Shown here in pieces: positions 1 through 8,176 of a DNA stretch of 30,930 bases. Made by a program: the position numbers and the translations under genes. Source of the stretch: a virus; IMG/VR virus record IMGVR_UViG_3300042352_000087, positions 1 to 30,930 of that record. One strand, written 5' to 3'. The notes below the pieces were generated by a model. It saw nothing but the letters and a program-made list of their open reading frames with translations. It was not told the origin of the DNA and searched no databases. The first letter of the stretch is position 1. Each line of letters opens with the position of its first letter.

Positions 1-431
1 AAGTATATACCAATTGGAATAAGTAACAACCACAGATATATAAAATAATTAGCTTTTTTATCTATGGTTTTTTCTTTTTTAACTACAGTTTCTTTTTTAG
101 ATTTAGAAACTTTTTTTAAAACGTTTTTATACACTTTTTCTGAAGATGTATCTACTAATACTTTATTTTGTTTTTTATACTTTAAAACAGCGTTTAAATA
201 GCTTTTACCATTAATTACAATTGGTAAACTATCTACTAAAGGTTTAATTTCTAATTCTTCTGTATTTTCAGTAATATAAACATTTTTGTTTATTGTAGAA
301 ATGCTATCTGTTTTTACAATAGCAGTACTATCTATTGAAATTTTAGTTTCTTCTTTTGAAATAGCTACTTTTCTTGAAGCACAAGATGTAATAAGTAATA
401 GACTAGATATTAATATAAGATGTTTTACCAT
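1..431 (-). CDS. Probable unimolecular spanin (u-spanin), C-terminus cut by window edge
   Basis: The frame is open from ATG at 431 to the window edge (143 visible residues, no stop), overlapping the end of the endolysin gene by 29 nt. The N-terminus is a lipoprotein signal: M-V-K-H, a hydrophobic run, then a lipobox ITSC with Cys17 as the acylated residue. A Ser/Thr/Lys/Glu-rich periplasmic stretch follows, becoming Lys-rich around 85-125. The visible end is a hydrophobic segment (about 129-143, YFIYLWLLLIPIGIY). An outer-membrane lipid anchor plus a C-terminal inner-membrane helix in one protein is the defining layout of u-spanins such as T1 gp11, which fuse the inner and outer membranes in the last step of lysis. 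The position directly after the endolysin agrees. Inference: u-spanin. An unrelated phage lipoprotein remains possible because the C-terminus is missing. Confidence 0.72.
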   Translation of the reverse strand, partial: MVKHLILISSLLLITSCASRKVAISKEETKISIDSTAIVKTDSISTINKNVYITENTEELEIKPLVDSLPIVINGKSYLNAVLKYKKQNKVLVDTSSEKVYKNVLKKVSKSKKETVVKKEKTIDKKANYFIYLWLLLIPIGIY

Positions 432-858
432 TTCTTCTAACTGCTTTAAGTATTTGTTTTCTATTCTTGCCTTTTGCATAAGAAACGTGAACCCAATCAG
501 GATTCTTATCAGTTCCAAATTCCCAAATTAATTGGTCAAATTCTATATTATCTTTTATAAAGTCAAAGATTTGTTTGTTAGTTATCTTTGTTCCATCCAT
601 ATCTATATCTAATGCTTGTCCTTTTGAATGCTGTGATGTATTTGAACCACCAACAGCTTTATTTAAAGCTAAAGAACGATAACCTGATGAAATATGTATT
701 GGAACTAAAAAGTGGTCTCTAATAGGTTGGAATACATTTAAAGCAATAGATATTAAATTATCTAAATGCTCTTTTGTAGGATTATTAGATATACCATTTC
801 TTTTAGCAGATTCACTTCTTACAACTTCAGCTAAAGTTAAATTCTTTGATAATTGCAT
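403..858 (-). CDS. Peptidase M15 family endolysin (D-Ala-D-Ala carboxypeptidase / L,D-endopeptidase type)
   Basis: This is a 151-residue protein with the zinc motif of M15/VanY-type peptidases: SSGYRS at 57-62, His77 in SQHSKGQALDID with Asp84, and His124 in WVHVSY. His77, Asp84 and His124 are the expected metal ligands. There is no signal peptide or wall-binding domain, so it is a single-domain enzyme of about the usual phage M15_3 size. Such enzymes cut peptide bonds in peptidoglycan and act as phage endolysins. It lies between three small membrane proteins (holin candidates) and a spanin-like lipoprotein, which fits a lysis cassette. With no export signal it should need a holin to reach the wall. 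The fold is clear; the exact bond cut is not. Confidence 0.9.
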   Translation of the reverse strand: MQLSKNLTLAEVVRSESAKRNGISNNPTKEHLDNLISIALNVFQPIRDHFLVPIHISSGYRSLALNKAVGGSNTSQHSKGQALDIDMDGTKITNKQIFDFIKDNIEFDQLIWEFGTDKNPDWVHVSYAKGKNRKQILKAVRRNGKTSYINI

Positions 859-859
859 A

Positions 860-1207
860 TTACTTTGTTATTGATTTAATAATTACTTGTCTAATAGCAT
901 CTACAATAGAACTTAAAAAATCATCAACTCTGAATTTATAAACTAAAAAGTCACCTATCTTTTCACCTGAAATAGCTATAATAGCAATACATACAGATTG
1001 ATAATCTTCAGGTACGCTTTTATGTACTAAACCACTAAACATCCAAGCAGCAGAAATACCAGTTACAAAAGATAGTATAACGTTTAAAATAGATAGTTTA
1101 GTTCTTTTCATTTGTACAGCTACTTTTAAGCTAATACCTAAAAAAGCAGGTAATATAATTTTAATTATAAACTGATAAAAATCAGAGTTTAAGAATCTTT
1201 CAGGCAT
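860..1207 (-). CDS. Small membrane protein, holin-like
   Basis: This 115-residue protein has hydrophobic segments at roughly 12-32 (FIIKIILPAFLGISLKVAV), 40-60 (ILNVILSFVTGISAAWMFSG) and 70-80, then a more polar C-terminus with basic and amphipathic stretches. It starts 8 nt inside the end of the preceding membrane gene and ends 1 nt before the M15 endolysin start, so the genes are probably co-translated. Position immediately before the endolysin and the small multi-pass layout fit a phage holin. I do not recognise a named holin family with certainty. With two neighbouring membrane proteins, one could be the holin and another an antiholin or pinholin. Confidence 0.65.
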   Translation of the reverse strand: MPERFLNSDFYQFIIKIILPAFLGISLKVAVQMKRTKLSILNVILSFVTGISAAWMFSGLVHKSVPEDYQSVCIAIIAISGEKIGDFLVYKFRVDDFLSSIVDAIRQVIIKSITK

Positions 1208-1508
1208 TATTATTAGATTTGAGATAGTACGCTATGGGGATAAGTACTGTTGCTATTATTTCATTTATTCCAAATTTCTGTGGGTCAAATAAAAGTTCAT
1301 CAAGTAAATTGTTTAATGTTCCACAAAACAAAAAAAATGTTAATATACTTTCTTTTGAAGTTTGTCTAATATATAAAGCTAATAAAAATATAAATAAAGC
1401 ATTACCTATGTAAAAAATATGTAATCCAGTATAATTTAAAATAGGTTGCCATAAAGAATATGTCACAATACCTACTAAAATTAATATTTTTAATAGTTTA
1501 TCTGTCAT
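1200..1508 (-). CDS. Small multi-pass membrane protein in the lysis cassette
   Basis: The protein starts M-T-D-K at ATG 1508, giving 102 residues. A TTG codon lies six codons upstream (1526), but the ATG is preferred because it gives the short overlap (11 nt) usual in this genome. Hydrophobic segments cover about 7-23, 30-47, 58-70 and 84-95, so three or four membrane passes are likely. I recognise no enzymatic motif. Its place between two other membrane genes, upstream of the endolysin, suggests a role in lysis timing (antiholin or holin partner), but that is inference from context. It could be another envelope protein. Confidence 0.6.
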   Translation of the reverse strand: MTDKLLKILILVGIVTYSLWQPILNYTGLHIFYIGNALFIFLLALYIRQTSKESILTFFLFCGTLNNLLDELLFDPQKFGINEIIATVLIPIAYYLKSNNNA

Positions 1509-1758
1509 TAGGTCTATTTCCAACAAAAGCAGATACTTCTTTTACAACACCATCACTTGGTTTATTATCAGTAAATAAGTTCTTAATCAAATAAGCTAAA
1601 CCACCTGCTAAACCTACAGATAATAATTGTTTCCAATCTAAAGTCAAAACTCCTGAACTCCATACAGATTGAATAACTACCAATGCAGGTGCTACAATAG
1701 CTACTACTAATCCTTTAGCTAAATCAAACCAATTTAATCTTAAAAAACTACTCTTCAT
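1498..1758 (-). CDS. Two-pass membrane protein, holin candidate
   Basis: This 86-residue protein has two hydrophobic segments (about 12-32, FDLAKGLVVAIVAPALVV, and 45-62, LLSVGLAGGLAYLIKNLF) joined by a short loop, with a charged C-terminal tail. This is the usual layout of class II phage holins. It overlaps the small gene before it by 11 nt and the membrane gene after it by 11 nt. The pattern of a membrane segment followed by an aLaYLiKN-like stretch is familiar from Bacteroidota phages in the same position, where it is often annotated as holin or hypothetical. Either this protein or the one at 860-1207 could form the lysis pore. Confidence 0.62.
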   Translation of the reverse strand: MKSSFLRLNWFDLAKGLVVAIVAPALVVIQSVWSSGVLTLDWKQLLSVGLAGGLAYLIKNLFTDNKPSDGVVKEVSAFVGNRPNDR

Positions 1759-1891
1759 TTTCTTCTTCTTTTGGTGTTAATACTTCTATTGCTTTAGCTA
1801 CAAATACAGCATCTTGTAATTGTAATAATCCACCTTTTTGTGCTAAATGTGCTACTTGCACTAAAATTTCAATTGCTTGTTTAGTTTCCAT
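1748..1891 (-). CDS. Small conserved protein (47 aa), start of the lysis cassette
   Basis: The frame runs from ATG at 1891 to TAG at 1748 and encodes 47 residues. The body is alternating hydrophobic and helical (METKQAIEILVQVA, then AQKGGLLQLQDAVFVAKAIEVL) and the tail is acidic (KEEENEE). It overlaps the next gene by 11 nt, as other true junctions here do. I have seen this short QAIEIL-AQKGGLL-DA pattern in Bacteroidota phages next to lysis genes, but no function is known to me. It has no membrane segment and could be a small regulator or structural peptide. The 42 nt upstream (1892-1933) hold no gene or obvious signal. Confidence 0.7.
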   Translation of the reverse strand: METKQAIEILVQVAHLAQKGGLLQLQDAVFVAKAIEVLTPKEEENEE

Positions 1892-1933
1892 AATTGTTTA
1901 TTTATTTGTTATTTTTTTTATTAAAATATAATT

Positions 1934-4027
1934 TTATGCTTTTTGTTTTAACAAATCAATTTCAGCTTTTAATTCTTTTATAGCGTTTACCATAGCTACA
2001 AATATAGCCTCTTTGTCAAGTCCTAATCTTACAACTTCTTCTTCATCTTCTGTAATTGTAAACTCGTTAATTAATTCAGGCATTATTTCTTGAACCTCTT
2101 GAGCAATAAATCCAAATTGTTTACCTTGATTTGCAGTGTCATTTATCCAATTGTAAGAAACGGGTCTTAATTGTAGTATTTCAGTAAGTCCATATTCTAA
2201 ATCTTCAATATTTTCTTTTAGACGTTCGTCTGATGGGTTTGTGTTTGTTAGTGTTCCTGCGTTTGAGTAAACCGTACCTGTGCCTAAAGTAATAATATTT
2301 ATGTTGCCACTTGGAGTGACACGCATACGTTCGGTATCGTTTTGAGTAAATACTAAAGGATGGTTACTTCTTGCTCCAATATTAACAAATCCACTAGCAT
2401 TATCCCCAGCAACTTGAGCAACTACTGAACCACTTGAAGCTAATATAAATCCGTAACTACTTCCGTTAACTTCTAAAACTCTAGCAGTACCTGTAATTGT
2501 TTGCGGACTTGTTGTTCCTATTCCTACGTTGCCTCTTAAAATAGTTGTTACAATACTGCTATTTCCTAATGTTACAGTGTTTGAACCGTGACCTACTGCA
2601 TTGTGTCCTATGACTATTTGATTGGTTTGATTGTTTGAATTTGGTCTTGTATCTGCTCCTATAAATATAGAATTGTTTGTGTTTGTAAGTGAAGAACCAT
2701 TACTAATTAAATTAGCAGAATTATTACCAATAGCAATATTAGAAGAACCACTTATGTTAAAAGGTAATGCATAATAACCTAAACCTGTATTATTATTTCC
2801 TACTGTATTTTCACCTAACGCATAATTTCCAAACGCACTATTTGTTGAACCTGTAGTGTTAGTCATTAAAGCACCAGTTCCATAAGCACTATTTACAGCA
2901 CCTGTTGTATTACTTTTTAAAGCATTGTCACCAAAAGACGCATTACTTGCTACATTACCCTTGCCATTATTCCATACTGTTAAATCAGTAGCGTTGAATT
3001 CTAAAGAACCTACAGAACCGCCACCACTTGCTGAAATTGTACCACCTGAAATAGTTATGTTAGTCCCTGCAGTAAGTACTGAACCATTAGCAGCTAATAT
3101 TTGAGCATCAGTACCACCTGATTTAATAAATGAATTGGCTGTTACATTTCCTACTGATGTTAATTTAAATTTAATTAATCCATCTATACCTTGATGCGAA
3201 ATAACGTCACCTGTTGAAGTTCCTGAAGATTTTAACACTAAACCTACACCAGTACTAGCATTGTTAATTTCTAATCCTTGACCTGTAGAATTGTTGTTAA
3301 TAAATTGTCCCCAATCTGAAGTATTATTTGTTACTATTAAAGCACTTCCAGCAACAGTTGTAAATGTTTTTATTCCTGTAATACTTTGATTTCCTGTCAA
3401 TTTAACAACAGTATTATCCAAAGCATAAGTATTTGTATCTAAACTATAAGTATTTGCCGCTGTTTTTCTTAATAGTCCACTTGTTCCTGTAAGTCCTGCA
3501 ATAGAAGTTAAATCTCCATCTAAAGGCTGTTTAGCATCTAAAGAATTTTGTAAGTCTGTTTGATTCGATAAAGTACCTGTTATTGCACCCCAAACAGCAT
3601 TATTAGAAGCTATTTCAATATAAACAGAACCACTCCAACGATAGATTTTATTATTATCTAATGTAATGTATATTTTACCCGTTTCACCAACTGTAGGTAA
3701 AGCAGCAAAATTAGCTACTTCAATAACATCATCTACAAAAGATGGTAATTGATTCGCAGGAACTTTACCATTGATTAAATCAGCTTTGTTAAATAAAGCA
3801 TTTTGTAAATCTACTTGGTCTAATATATTACCATAGATAGTTCCCCATCTTGCAAAAGAAGAACCTTTATTAATATTAACTTCAACTAAACAAGGTGTTA
3901 CATTTAAAGTAACCTCATCAGAATTATCAATTACATCAATATCTATTATTTGGTCGTTAGGTTGTGCTGTAACTTGAATATTATTTACAACTTCAGTTAC
4001 ACCTATTGTTACATCATCATCACACAT
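1934..4027 (-). CDS. Tail fibre with C-terminal S74 intramolecular chaperone
   Basis: This 697-residue protein is the probable host-binding fibre. The N-terminal part has two copies of a short fibre repeat beginning WGTIYGN and WGAITGT, each ending DLQN-L-K, and a GKIYITLDNNKIYRWSG stretch. Residues about 355-465 hold YadA-head-like repeats (NSAYGTGALMTNTTG, NSAFGNYALGENTVG, NTGLGYYAL). The last 100 residues are a peptidase S74 domain: Ser599 and Lys604 in SDERLKENI form the expected Ser/Lys dyad five residues apart, followed by FGFIAQEVQEIMPEL and a C-terminal coiled coil. In this family the domain helps fibre trimers fold and then cuts itself off. Inference: the mature fibre ends just before Ser599. 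The gene sits between a baseplate-like protein and the lysis cassette, as distal fibres usually do. Confidence 0.88.
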   Translation of the reverse strand: MCDDDVTIGVTEVVNNIQVTAQPNDQIIDIDVIDNSDEVTLNVTPCLVEVNINKGSSFARWGTIYGNILDQVDLQNALFNKADLINGKVPANQLPSFVDDVIEVANFAALPTVGETGKIYITLDNNKIYRWSGSVYIEIASNNAVWGAITGTLSNQTDLQNSLDAKQPLDGDLTSIAGLTGTSGLLRKTAANTYSLDTNTYALDNTVVKLTGNQSITGIKTFTTVAGSALIVTNNTSDWGQFINNNSTGQGLEINNASTGVGLVLKSSGTSTGDVISHQGIDGLIKFKLTSVGNVTANSFIKSGGTDAQILAANGSVLTAGTNITISGGTISASGGGSVGSLEFNATDLTVWNNGKGNVASNASFGDNALKSNTTGAVNSAYGTGALMTNTTGSTNSAFGNYALGENTVGNNNTGLGYYALPFNISGSSNIAIGNNSANLISNGSSLTNTNNSIFIGADTRPNSNNQTNQIVIGHNAVGHGSNTVTLGNSSIVTTILRGNVGIGTTSPQTITGTARVLEVNGSSYGFILASSGSVVAQVAGDNASGFVNIGARSNHPLVFTQNDTERMRVTPSGNINIITLGTGTVYSNAGTLTNTNPSDERLKENIEDLEYGLTEILQLRPVSYNWINDTANQGKQFGFIAQEVQEIMPELINEFTITEDEEEVVRLGLDKEAIFVAMVNAIKELKAEIDLLKQKA

Positions 4028-4028
4028 A

Positions 4029-4367
4029 TTATCTTGTTACTTCGTTAGTAATATTAAATCCTCCACTTACCCAAGTTTTAACAGTTCCATCAGAAAAAGT
4101 TATTTGAATGTCGTAAACATAATTATAAACTTCTATATCTATAATTTGCTTATTTATTTTAAATTCTCCGTTTGTAGCGTTCGATAAAGTAATTCCAGCC
4201 GAACCAACTGAAGTAAGATTTAAAGCAGGAGTTACATCTGAAAAATTCTTTCTTAATTGCATCTTGATAGTAGCACCTGTTAAATTAACAACTATGTTAT
4301 TAATCTTAACCTGAAAAGTGACTTCTTCAAACGTATCTCCTTTTTTATGTGTAAATTGTAAACTCAT
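4029..4367 (-). CDS. Small beta-rich baseplate/fibre-associated protein
   Basis: This is a 112-residue all-beta protein with the pattern KKGDTFEEVTFQV, then LTGATIKMQLRK, a G-I-T-L strand, YVYDIQITFSDGTVKTW and a terminal G-F-N-I-T-NEVTR. This resembles the N-terminal fold of BppU/DUF2479-type baseplate proteins that dock receptor-binding proteins to the tail. It joins the preceding coiled-coil gene by a TAATG junction and ends 1 nt before the S74 fibre. Inference: an adaptor that links the fibre to the tail tip. There is no enzymatic motif. Confidence 0.65.
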   Translation of the reverse strand: MSLQFTHKKGDTFEEVTFQVKINNIVVNLTGATIKMQLRKNFSDVTPALNLTSVGSAGITLSNATNGEFKINKQIIDIEVYNYVYDIQITFSDGTVKTWVSGGFNITNEVTR

Positions 4368-4918
4368 TATTTAAATTGTTTAAAGTTTCCGTATTTGTCT
4401 ATTAGTGCTTCTTTTCCTCTTACCATTACTACCTTGTAATCTGCAGTTTCTTCGTTTCTTGCTTTGATAGTTTCACTTTCTACTTTTTTACTTTCTATAT
4501 CTTCATAGTAAGCATCTAAAAATTCTTTTCTATCTTGCAGTTCATTTTCATATTCTGCTAAATCTTTAAATTTAGTATTTATGATTTCTTCCTGCTCGTT
4601 TACAAATACATCAAAAGACATTTTTAATTCTTCAAAAGACTCTAAAGAAATTTTTAATTCTCTTTCTTTACTTTCAATCTCAGATTGTCTTTTAAGCAAA
4701 TCTAATTTAAGCGCTTTTAAGACGTTCTTTTTATCTTGTAATAACAAATTACCTTCTTCAAGTAATTGTTCTTTAAAAGAAAGATTTTTAGCTTCTTTTT
4801 GCTGATTCAATTGTTTTTCTAAAAGATAACTTTCAAATTCGCCTAAACTTTTTTCTCTTTCGTTTAAAGCACTTAATGTTTTACCAAAAAGTGCTTTTTT
4901 TATAAAGTCTATTATCAT
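4367..4918 (-). CDS. Long coiled-coil protein upstream of the fibre genes
   Basis: This 183-residue protein is almost wholly helical. A short hydrophobic N-terminus (MIIDFIKKALFGK) is followed by about 130 residues rich in Glu, Lys and Leu with heptad spacing, and then a small C-terminal module (about 160-183) with VVMVRGKEALIDKYGNFK. I recognise no enzyme family. It could be a rod or trimerising shaft of the adhesion complex or a fibre assembly factor. The context (a large tail protein before it, the fibre adaptor after it) supports a tail or fibre role, which is inference only. Confidence 0.6.
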   Translation of the reverse strand: MIIDFIKKALFGKTLSALNEREKSLGEFESYLLEKQLNQQKEAKNLSFKEQLLEEGNLLLQDKKNVLKALKLDLLKRQSEIESKERELKISLESFEELKMSFDVFVNEQEEIINTKFKDLAEYENELQDRKEFLDAYYEDIESKKVESETIKARNEETADYKVVMVRGKEALIDKYGNFKQFK

Positions 4919-4919
4919 A

Positions 4920-7619
4920 CTATTTCAATGCTATAAATTGTGGTAATGTTAGTGGGTCTTTTTGAGTATCTATTTTCAAAATTAACTCATCTAACTTTTC
5001 ATTATTTTCTACCAATTGTGGTGCATTTGTTGCAAGTTGTATTTGGTCTCCTACATAAAACGCTTGTGTATAAGAACCTTTTAACATAGAGCTTCTACGT
5101 CTAACTCCCGAACTAACATCTCGACCTACAATATCAAAGCCACTAATACCAATAAATCGATAAGGAGCAGCATTTGTTGCTAATGTAGTCAATAGCGTTC
5201 CCGTTGCATAGTCATCAGTTGCCGTTGCCGTTGTAACTTTCCAAAGTTCATATCCTAAGTTATCTCCACCCAAAATAGAAACTTGACTATCTCCATTTGC
5301 ATCTTCAACTAAAACGTTAATAAGTTCGTTGTCAGTTGGTGTGATAGTCTTTGGTGGTGTAGCTTTCATTGCATTGTATTTAGTAGAGGAATTTACTACA
5401 ATTGACTTGTAAGTAATTGTTCCACTCGCTACACTAATAATTGAAGCGTTGTCATCTTTTAGTTTTACATTGTAATTACCAAAATCTAAATACAAACCAT
5501 CCCTTGCAACTAATTGACCTAATTTAATTCCTGTTTCAGAAAGTCTAAATACAGCAGTTGCATCGTATAATTGTGAGGTAGTTGATAAGGTAGTGTATGC
5601 ACTTGCAGTTGCAAAGTTATCAGTAATTCCGACATCTTCAGCATCTGTAATATTATACCAAACATTACCACCATTTAATACCAAAGTATCTTCCGTTCTT
5701 TTTTGTCCGTATTTTTCAGCAGCTAAAAAGTATGTTCCTGCTTCATTCGGTGCAAAGTAAACATAATAAGAACCCGCATTTACATTTGATGCAAAATATT
5801 TAGTAGTTCCATCTGCTTTAAAAATACAAAGAGAATAAGCATTACTTGGTGGGTTTAATTCCAATACGGTAGAAGTTCCTGCTGTTGTAGCATAAACAGC
5901 TGTTATTTGACCTGTTCCGTTTAGTGTAATAGTATCAAAATAAGACTCGCTAAATTTAGCACCAGCACTTACTGTAACTCCTGTATTAACTACCAAAGAC
6001 CAACCTGTAAAAGCAGTAATTCTTAAACCATTTGCAGTTAAAACATATTGACTTAAATTAGGTATAACAGCATTTGCAGCACTTGAACAATTCCAAGCCA
6101 CAACATAGTCATATAACTCGTCATAAGTAGCATTTCCTGTTATGGTTATTACTTTAGTAGTTGAATTGATTGAAAATTTAGAAGACAAAGCCAAAGCTTG
6201 TGTTTCAGTCAAAGTGACATTTGCATCTACTAATTGGTTAATCAAACCGCCTAACTTTAAATCAGTACCATTTCCCGCAGTTCCTAATGAATAGGTGTAT
6301 GGCGTATGCGTTCCATTTACTACGTTAAAACCATAGCATTTAATACCATAGTTAAAAGTAGTATAAAAGTTAGTTGGTGTTGCCGTACCATTACCTGTTG
6401 CTGAATAGGTAGCTTGTACAACCGTTGCAGTAAAAGTACTTGAAGCAGTATTCACAACAGAAGATACAATAGTTCCGTCACCACGTTGCAACACTACCGT
6501 TGTTCTAGGTTGTAAGTTAGTATAATCGTCTGAAAATTGAAAGGTTATAGGCACGTTTCCACCTGCAAATCTAAGAATAGTAACGAATGGCGTTATCACA
6601 TTTGTAAAAGTATAACTACCGTTATTTATATCGTCTATAAAAGCACCTGAACCCGTATCATTTACGATTGTTCTATTGTTTGCACTTGCTCCAAAACTTA
6701 CCGCACTTGCAGCTCTAAATATTCCTAAAGGTGTACCCGCCCCAAATTGTGGGAAACTTAAAAACGAACCTTGAAAAGCACCATTACCCCAAACTATTAA
6801 ATTAGCATTTGAATAGTCTGCCTCGTGTATTGTTTTGTATAACAAATGTCTGTCAGGATTTGAAGCCCAGTTAGCACCATTTGAAGGACTTGCACAAGCG
6901 TGATAAATTCTAGTTCCGTAAAAAGCATAACTTTTATTTGTAGCACCTGTTCCCTCTGCTCCAATAAAAAAACTTCTACGCATTGGTGAACCAATAGCAC
7001 CACCAAAGAAAAACATATGCGCCGAAGTTCCACCTGTCCCCCAAAGGTTATATTGTGGCTCTCCCGCAAGTGGATAGTTTTCGTTAGGTCTTGCAGTACA
7101 TTCTCTACTCCATACAAACGATTCTTTACTTAAACCATCATAAGACATTAATTTACCAAAAACTGCAACCCCACCATTAAAACGGAAGCCGTTAGTCATT
7201 GTAAATTGTTTGTGTTGGTCAAAAAAGCATAAAGACGTTTCACTTCCCGCAGTTCCCATTACAATATTATCTGAAACGGTTACTACGTTTGTATCAGGAG
7301 TTGTAACGGTAAATCCTGTTACTGCACTTTCGTTTGAATTTTTAGAAACTAATATTTGGTCGCCTACAACTTGCGTTGCGTACAATCCTGTTACTGGGTC
7401 TACAAATCTATTTTCTAATTCTAAAACGGTTGTTGAAGTAAATCTACGAACCCAAGCAATACCTTTAAATGCTCCTGTACTACTATGTAAAGATAACATT
7501 CTTTGATTAGCACCAAAATCGCCACTTACAAAAGTTCCAGTTCCAATTGTTACCGTTGTCGTTCCTACTGCTGAAAGTGAACGTATTGCGTATCTTCCTC
7601 CTGTTATATTTACTGGCAT
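4920..7619 (-). CDS. Large tail or adhesion structural protein (899 aa)
   Basis: The 899-residue protein is rich in Thr, Ser, Asn, Gly and Ala with short alternating beta-strands throughout, as in phage adhesins and beta-helix fibres. The first 100 residues (TGGRYAIRSLSAVGTTTVTIG) look like a virion-attachment domain. The middle contains Cys-, Trp- and Phe-rich loops (HMFFFGGAIGSPMRR). The C-terminal 50 residues end in a helix (ENNEKLDELILKIDTQ) likely to trimerise. No hydrolase motif is clear. It follows a 27-codon gene by a TAATG junction. Base composition is visibly higher in G+C than its neighbours in places (31 of 60 bases at 7021-7080), which suggests separate acquisition. Host recognition is inferred. 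Confidence 0.7.
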   Translation of the reverse strand: MPVNITGGRYAIRSLSAVGTTTVTIGTGTFVSGDFGANQRMLSLHSSTGAFKGIAWVRRFTSTTVLELENRFVDPVTGLYATQVVGDQILVSKNSNESAVTGFTVTTPDTNVVTVSDNIVMGTAGSETSLCFFDQHKQFTMTNGFRFNGGVAVFGKLMSYDGLSKESFVWSRECTARPNENYPLAGEPQYNLWGTGGTSAHMFFFGGAIGSPMRRSFFIGAEGTGATNKSYAFYGTRIYHACASPSNGANWASNPDRHLLYKTIHEADYSNANLIVWGNGAFQGSFLSFPQFGAGTPLGIFRAASAVSFGASANNRTIVNDTGSGAFIDDINNGSYTFTNVITPFVTILRFAGGNVPITFQFSDDYTNLQPRTTVVLQRGDGTIVSSVVNTASSTFTATVVQATYSATGNGTATPTNFYTTFNYGIKCYGFNVVNGTHTPYTYSLGTAGNGTDLKLGGLINQLVDANVTLTETQALALSSKFSINSTTKVITITGNATYDELYDYVVAWNCSSAANAVIPNLSQYVLTANGLRITAFTGWSLVVNTGVTVSAGAKFSESYFDTITLNGTGQITAVYATTAGTSTVLELNPPSNAYSLCIFKADGTTKYFASNVNAGSYYVYFAPNEAGTYFLAAEKYGQKRTEDTLVLNGGNVWYNITDAEDVGITDNFATASAYTTLSTTSQLYDATAVFRLSETGIKLGQLVARDGLYLDFGNYNVKLKDDNASIISVASGTITYKSIVVNSSTKYNAMKATPPKTITPTDNELINVLVEDANGDSQVSILGGDNLGYELWKVTTATATDDYATGTLLTTLATNAAPYRFIGISGFDIVGRDVSSGVRRRSSMLKGSYTQAFYVGDQIQLATNAPQLVENNEKLDELILKIDTQKDPLTLPQFIALK

Positions 7620-7702
7620 TATTTTCTATCTATTAAAAATGCTATTAAAAGCAAAAGTTTACTAATTATTTTCTTTACTATATTACCACCGTAGCCGCTC
7701 AT
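7619..7702 (-). CDS. 27-residue peptide gene, probable membrane peptide
   Basis: The frame from ATG at 7702 to TAA at 7619 encodes MSGYGGNIVKKII followed by SKLLLLIAFLI and DRK. It is joined to both neighbours by TAATG: its ATG shares one base with the stop of the 128-residue gene before it, and its stop shares one base with the start of the 899-residue gene after it. Two exact coupled junctions are unlikely by chance and fill what would otherwise be an 82-nt gap. The peptide has a Gly-rich start, basic residues and one hydrophobic helix. The function is unknown. It could be a membrane peptide, or serve only to couple translation of the large gene that follows. Confidence 0.62.
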   Translation of the reverse strand: MSGYGGNIVKKIISKLLLLIAFLIDRK

Positions 7703-8088
7703 TATACGTATGTTAAAGTTGTTCTATTATTCCATACTTGGTCAAACGCTTCGCTGCCATTTGCATATTCACTTTTTAAGATACTTCCTGTTTGTGTGTA
7801 TCTTACAATTAGCCAATTTGCATCAGCATCTACTTTACCTATTAAAGCTTTACCTACATAAAATAAAGTATCACTTACTTGGTCTAAACGTACAGTTAAT
7901 CTTTTATCTTCTGTATCTGTGTTTAAAGCTTCAATGATATCATCAAGTTGTGCTATAATAGCTACTTGATTATCTGAAGTAGCACCACCTGAAGCACCAC
8001 CACTTGCTAATGTTACTGGTAACGGATTATTGCCATCTACAGCAATTCCATCATTATTTAGTGTTACTTGTGCGGCTGTAAAACTCAT
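7702..8088 (-). CDS. Small structural protein of the head-tail/adhesion region
   Basis: This 128-residue protein has a Gly/Ser/Ala linker (about 28-38) after a short N-terminal strand region, an amphipathic helix (AIIAQLDDIIEAL) and a C-terminal beta part (ANWLIVRYTQTG through YANGSEAFDQVWNNRTTLTYV). The A-N-G-S---F--W--R--L-Y ending is familiar from Bacteroidota phage proteins near the fibre genes, where no function is assigned. Its position between the head connector and the large adhesion protein suggests a virion component. The start at 8088 follows an A-rich leader. Confidence 0.6.
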   Translation of the reverse strand: MSFTAAQVTLNNDGIAVDGNNPLPVTLASGGASGGATSDNQVAIIAQLDDIIEALNTDTEDKRLTVRLDQVSDTLFYVGKALIGKVDADANWLIVRYTQTGSILKSEYANGSEAFDQVWNNRTTLTYV

Positions 8089-8170
8089 TTTTTTTCTTTT
8101 TATTTATCTTGTTTAAGAATAATTCTAACTTTTTTTTGTTTACCTCTTTTGGCTTGTATGTTTCTTTCAT
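8054..8170 (-). CDS. Possible 38-residue lysine-rich peptide
   Basis: A frame from ATG at 8170 to TAA at 8054 encodes MKETYKPKEVNKKKLELFLNK and then a Lys/Asn-rich tail. It fills the 88-nt gap between the head connector gene and the 128-residue gene, and overlaps the latter's start by 35 nt, longer than most junctions here. The first 23 codons look protein-like; the rest may be read-through of an A-rich leader. I cannot exclude that this stretch is only an untranslated leader. Confidence 0.35.
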   Translation of the reverse strand: MKETYKPKEVNKKKLELFLNKINKKKKNEFYSRTSNTK

Positions 8171-8176
8171 AGTATT

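Noticed and set aside
286-531. An 81-codon plus-strand frame across the spanin-endolysin overlap
   Set aside because: It lies opposite two well-supported minus-strand genes and shows no start signals.
6797-7117. A 106-codon minus-strand frame inside the 899-residue gene
   Set aside because: It is a second frame within a strongly supported gene, with no overlap signals and no recognised motif.
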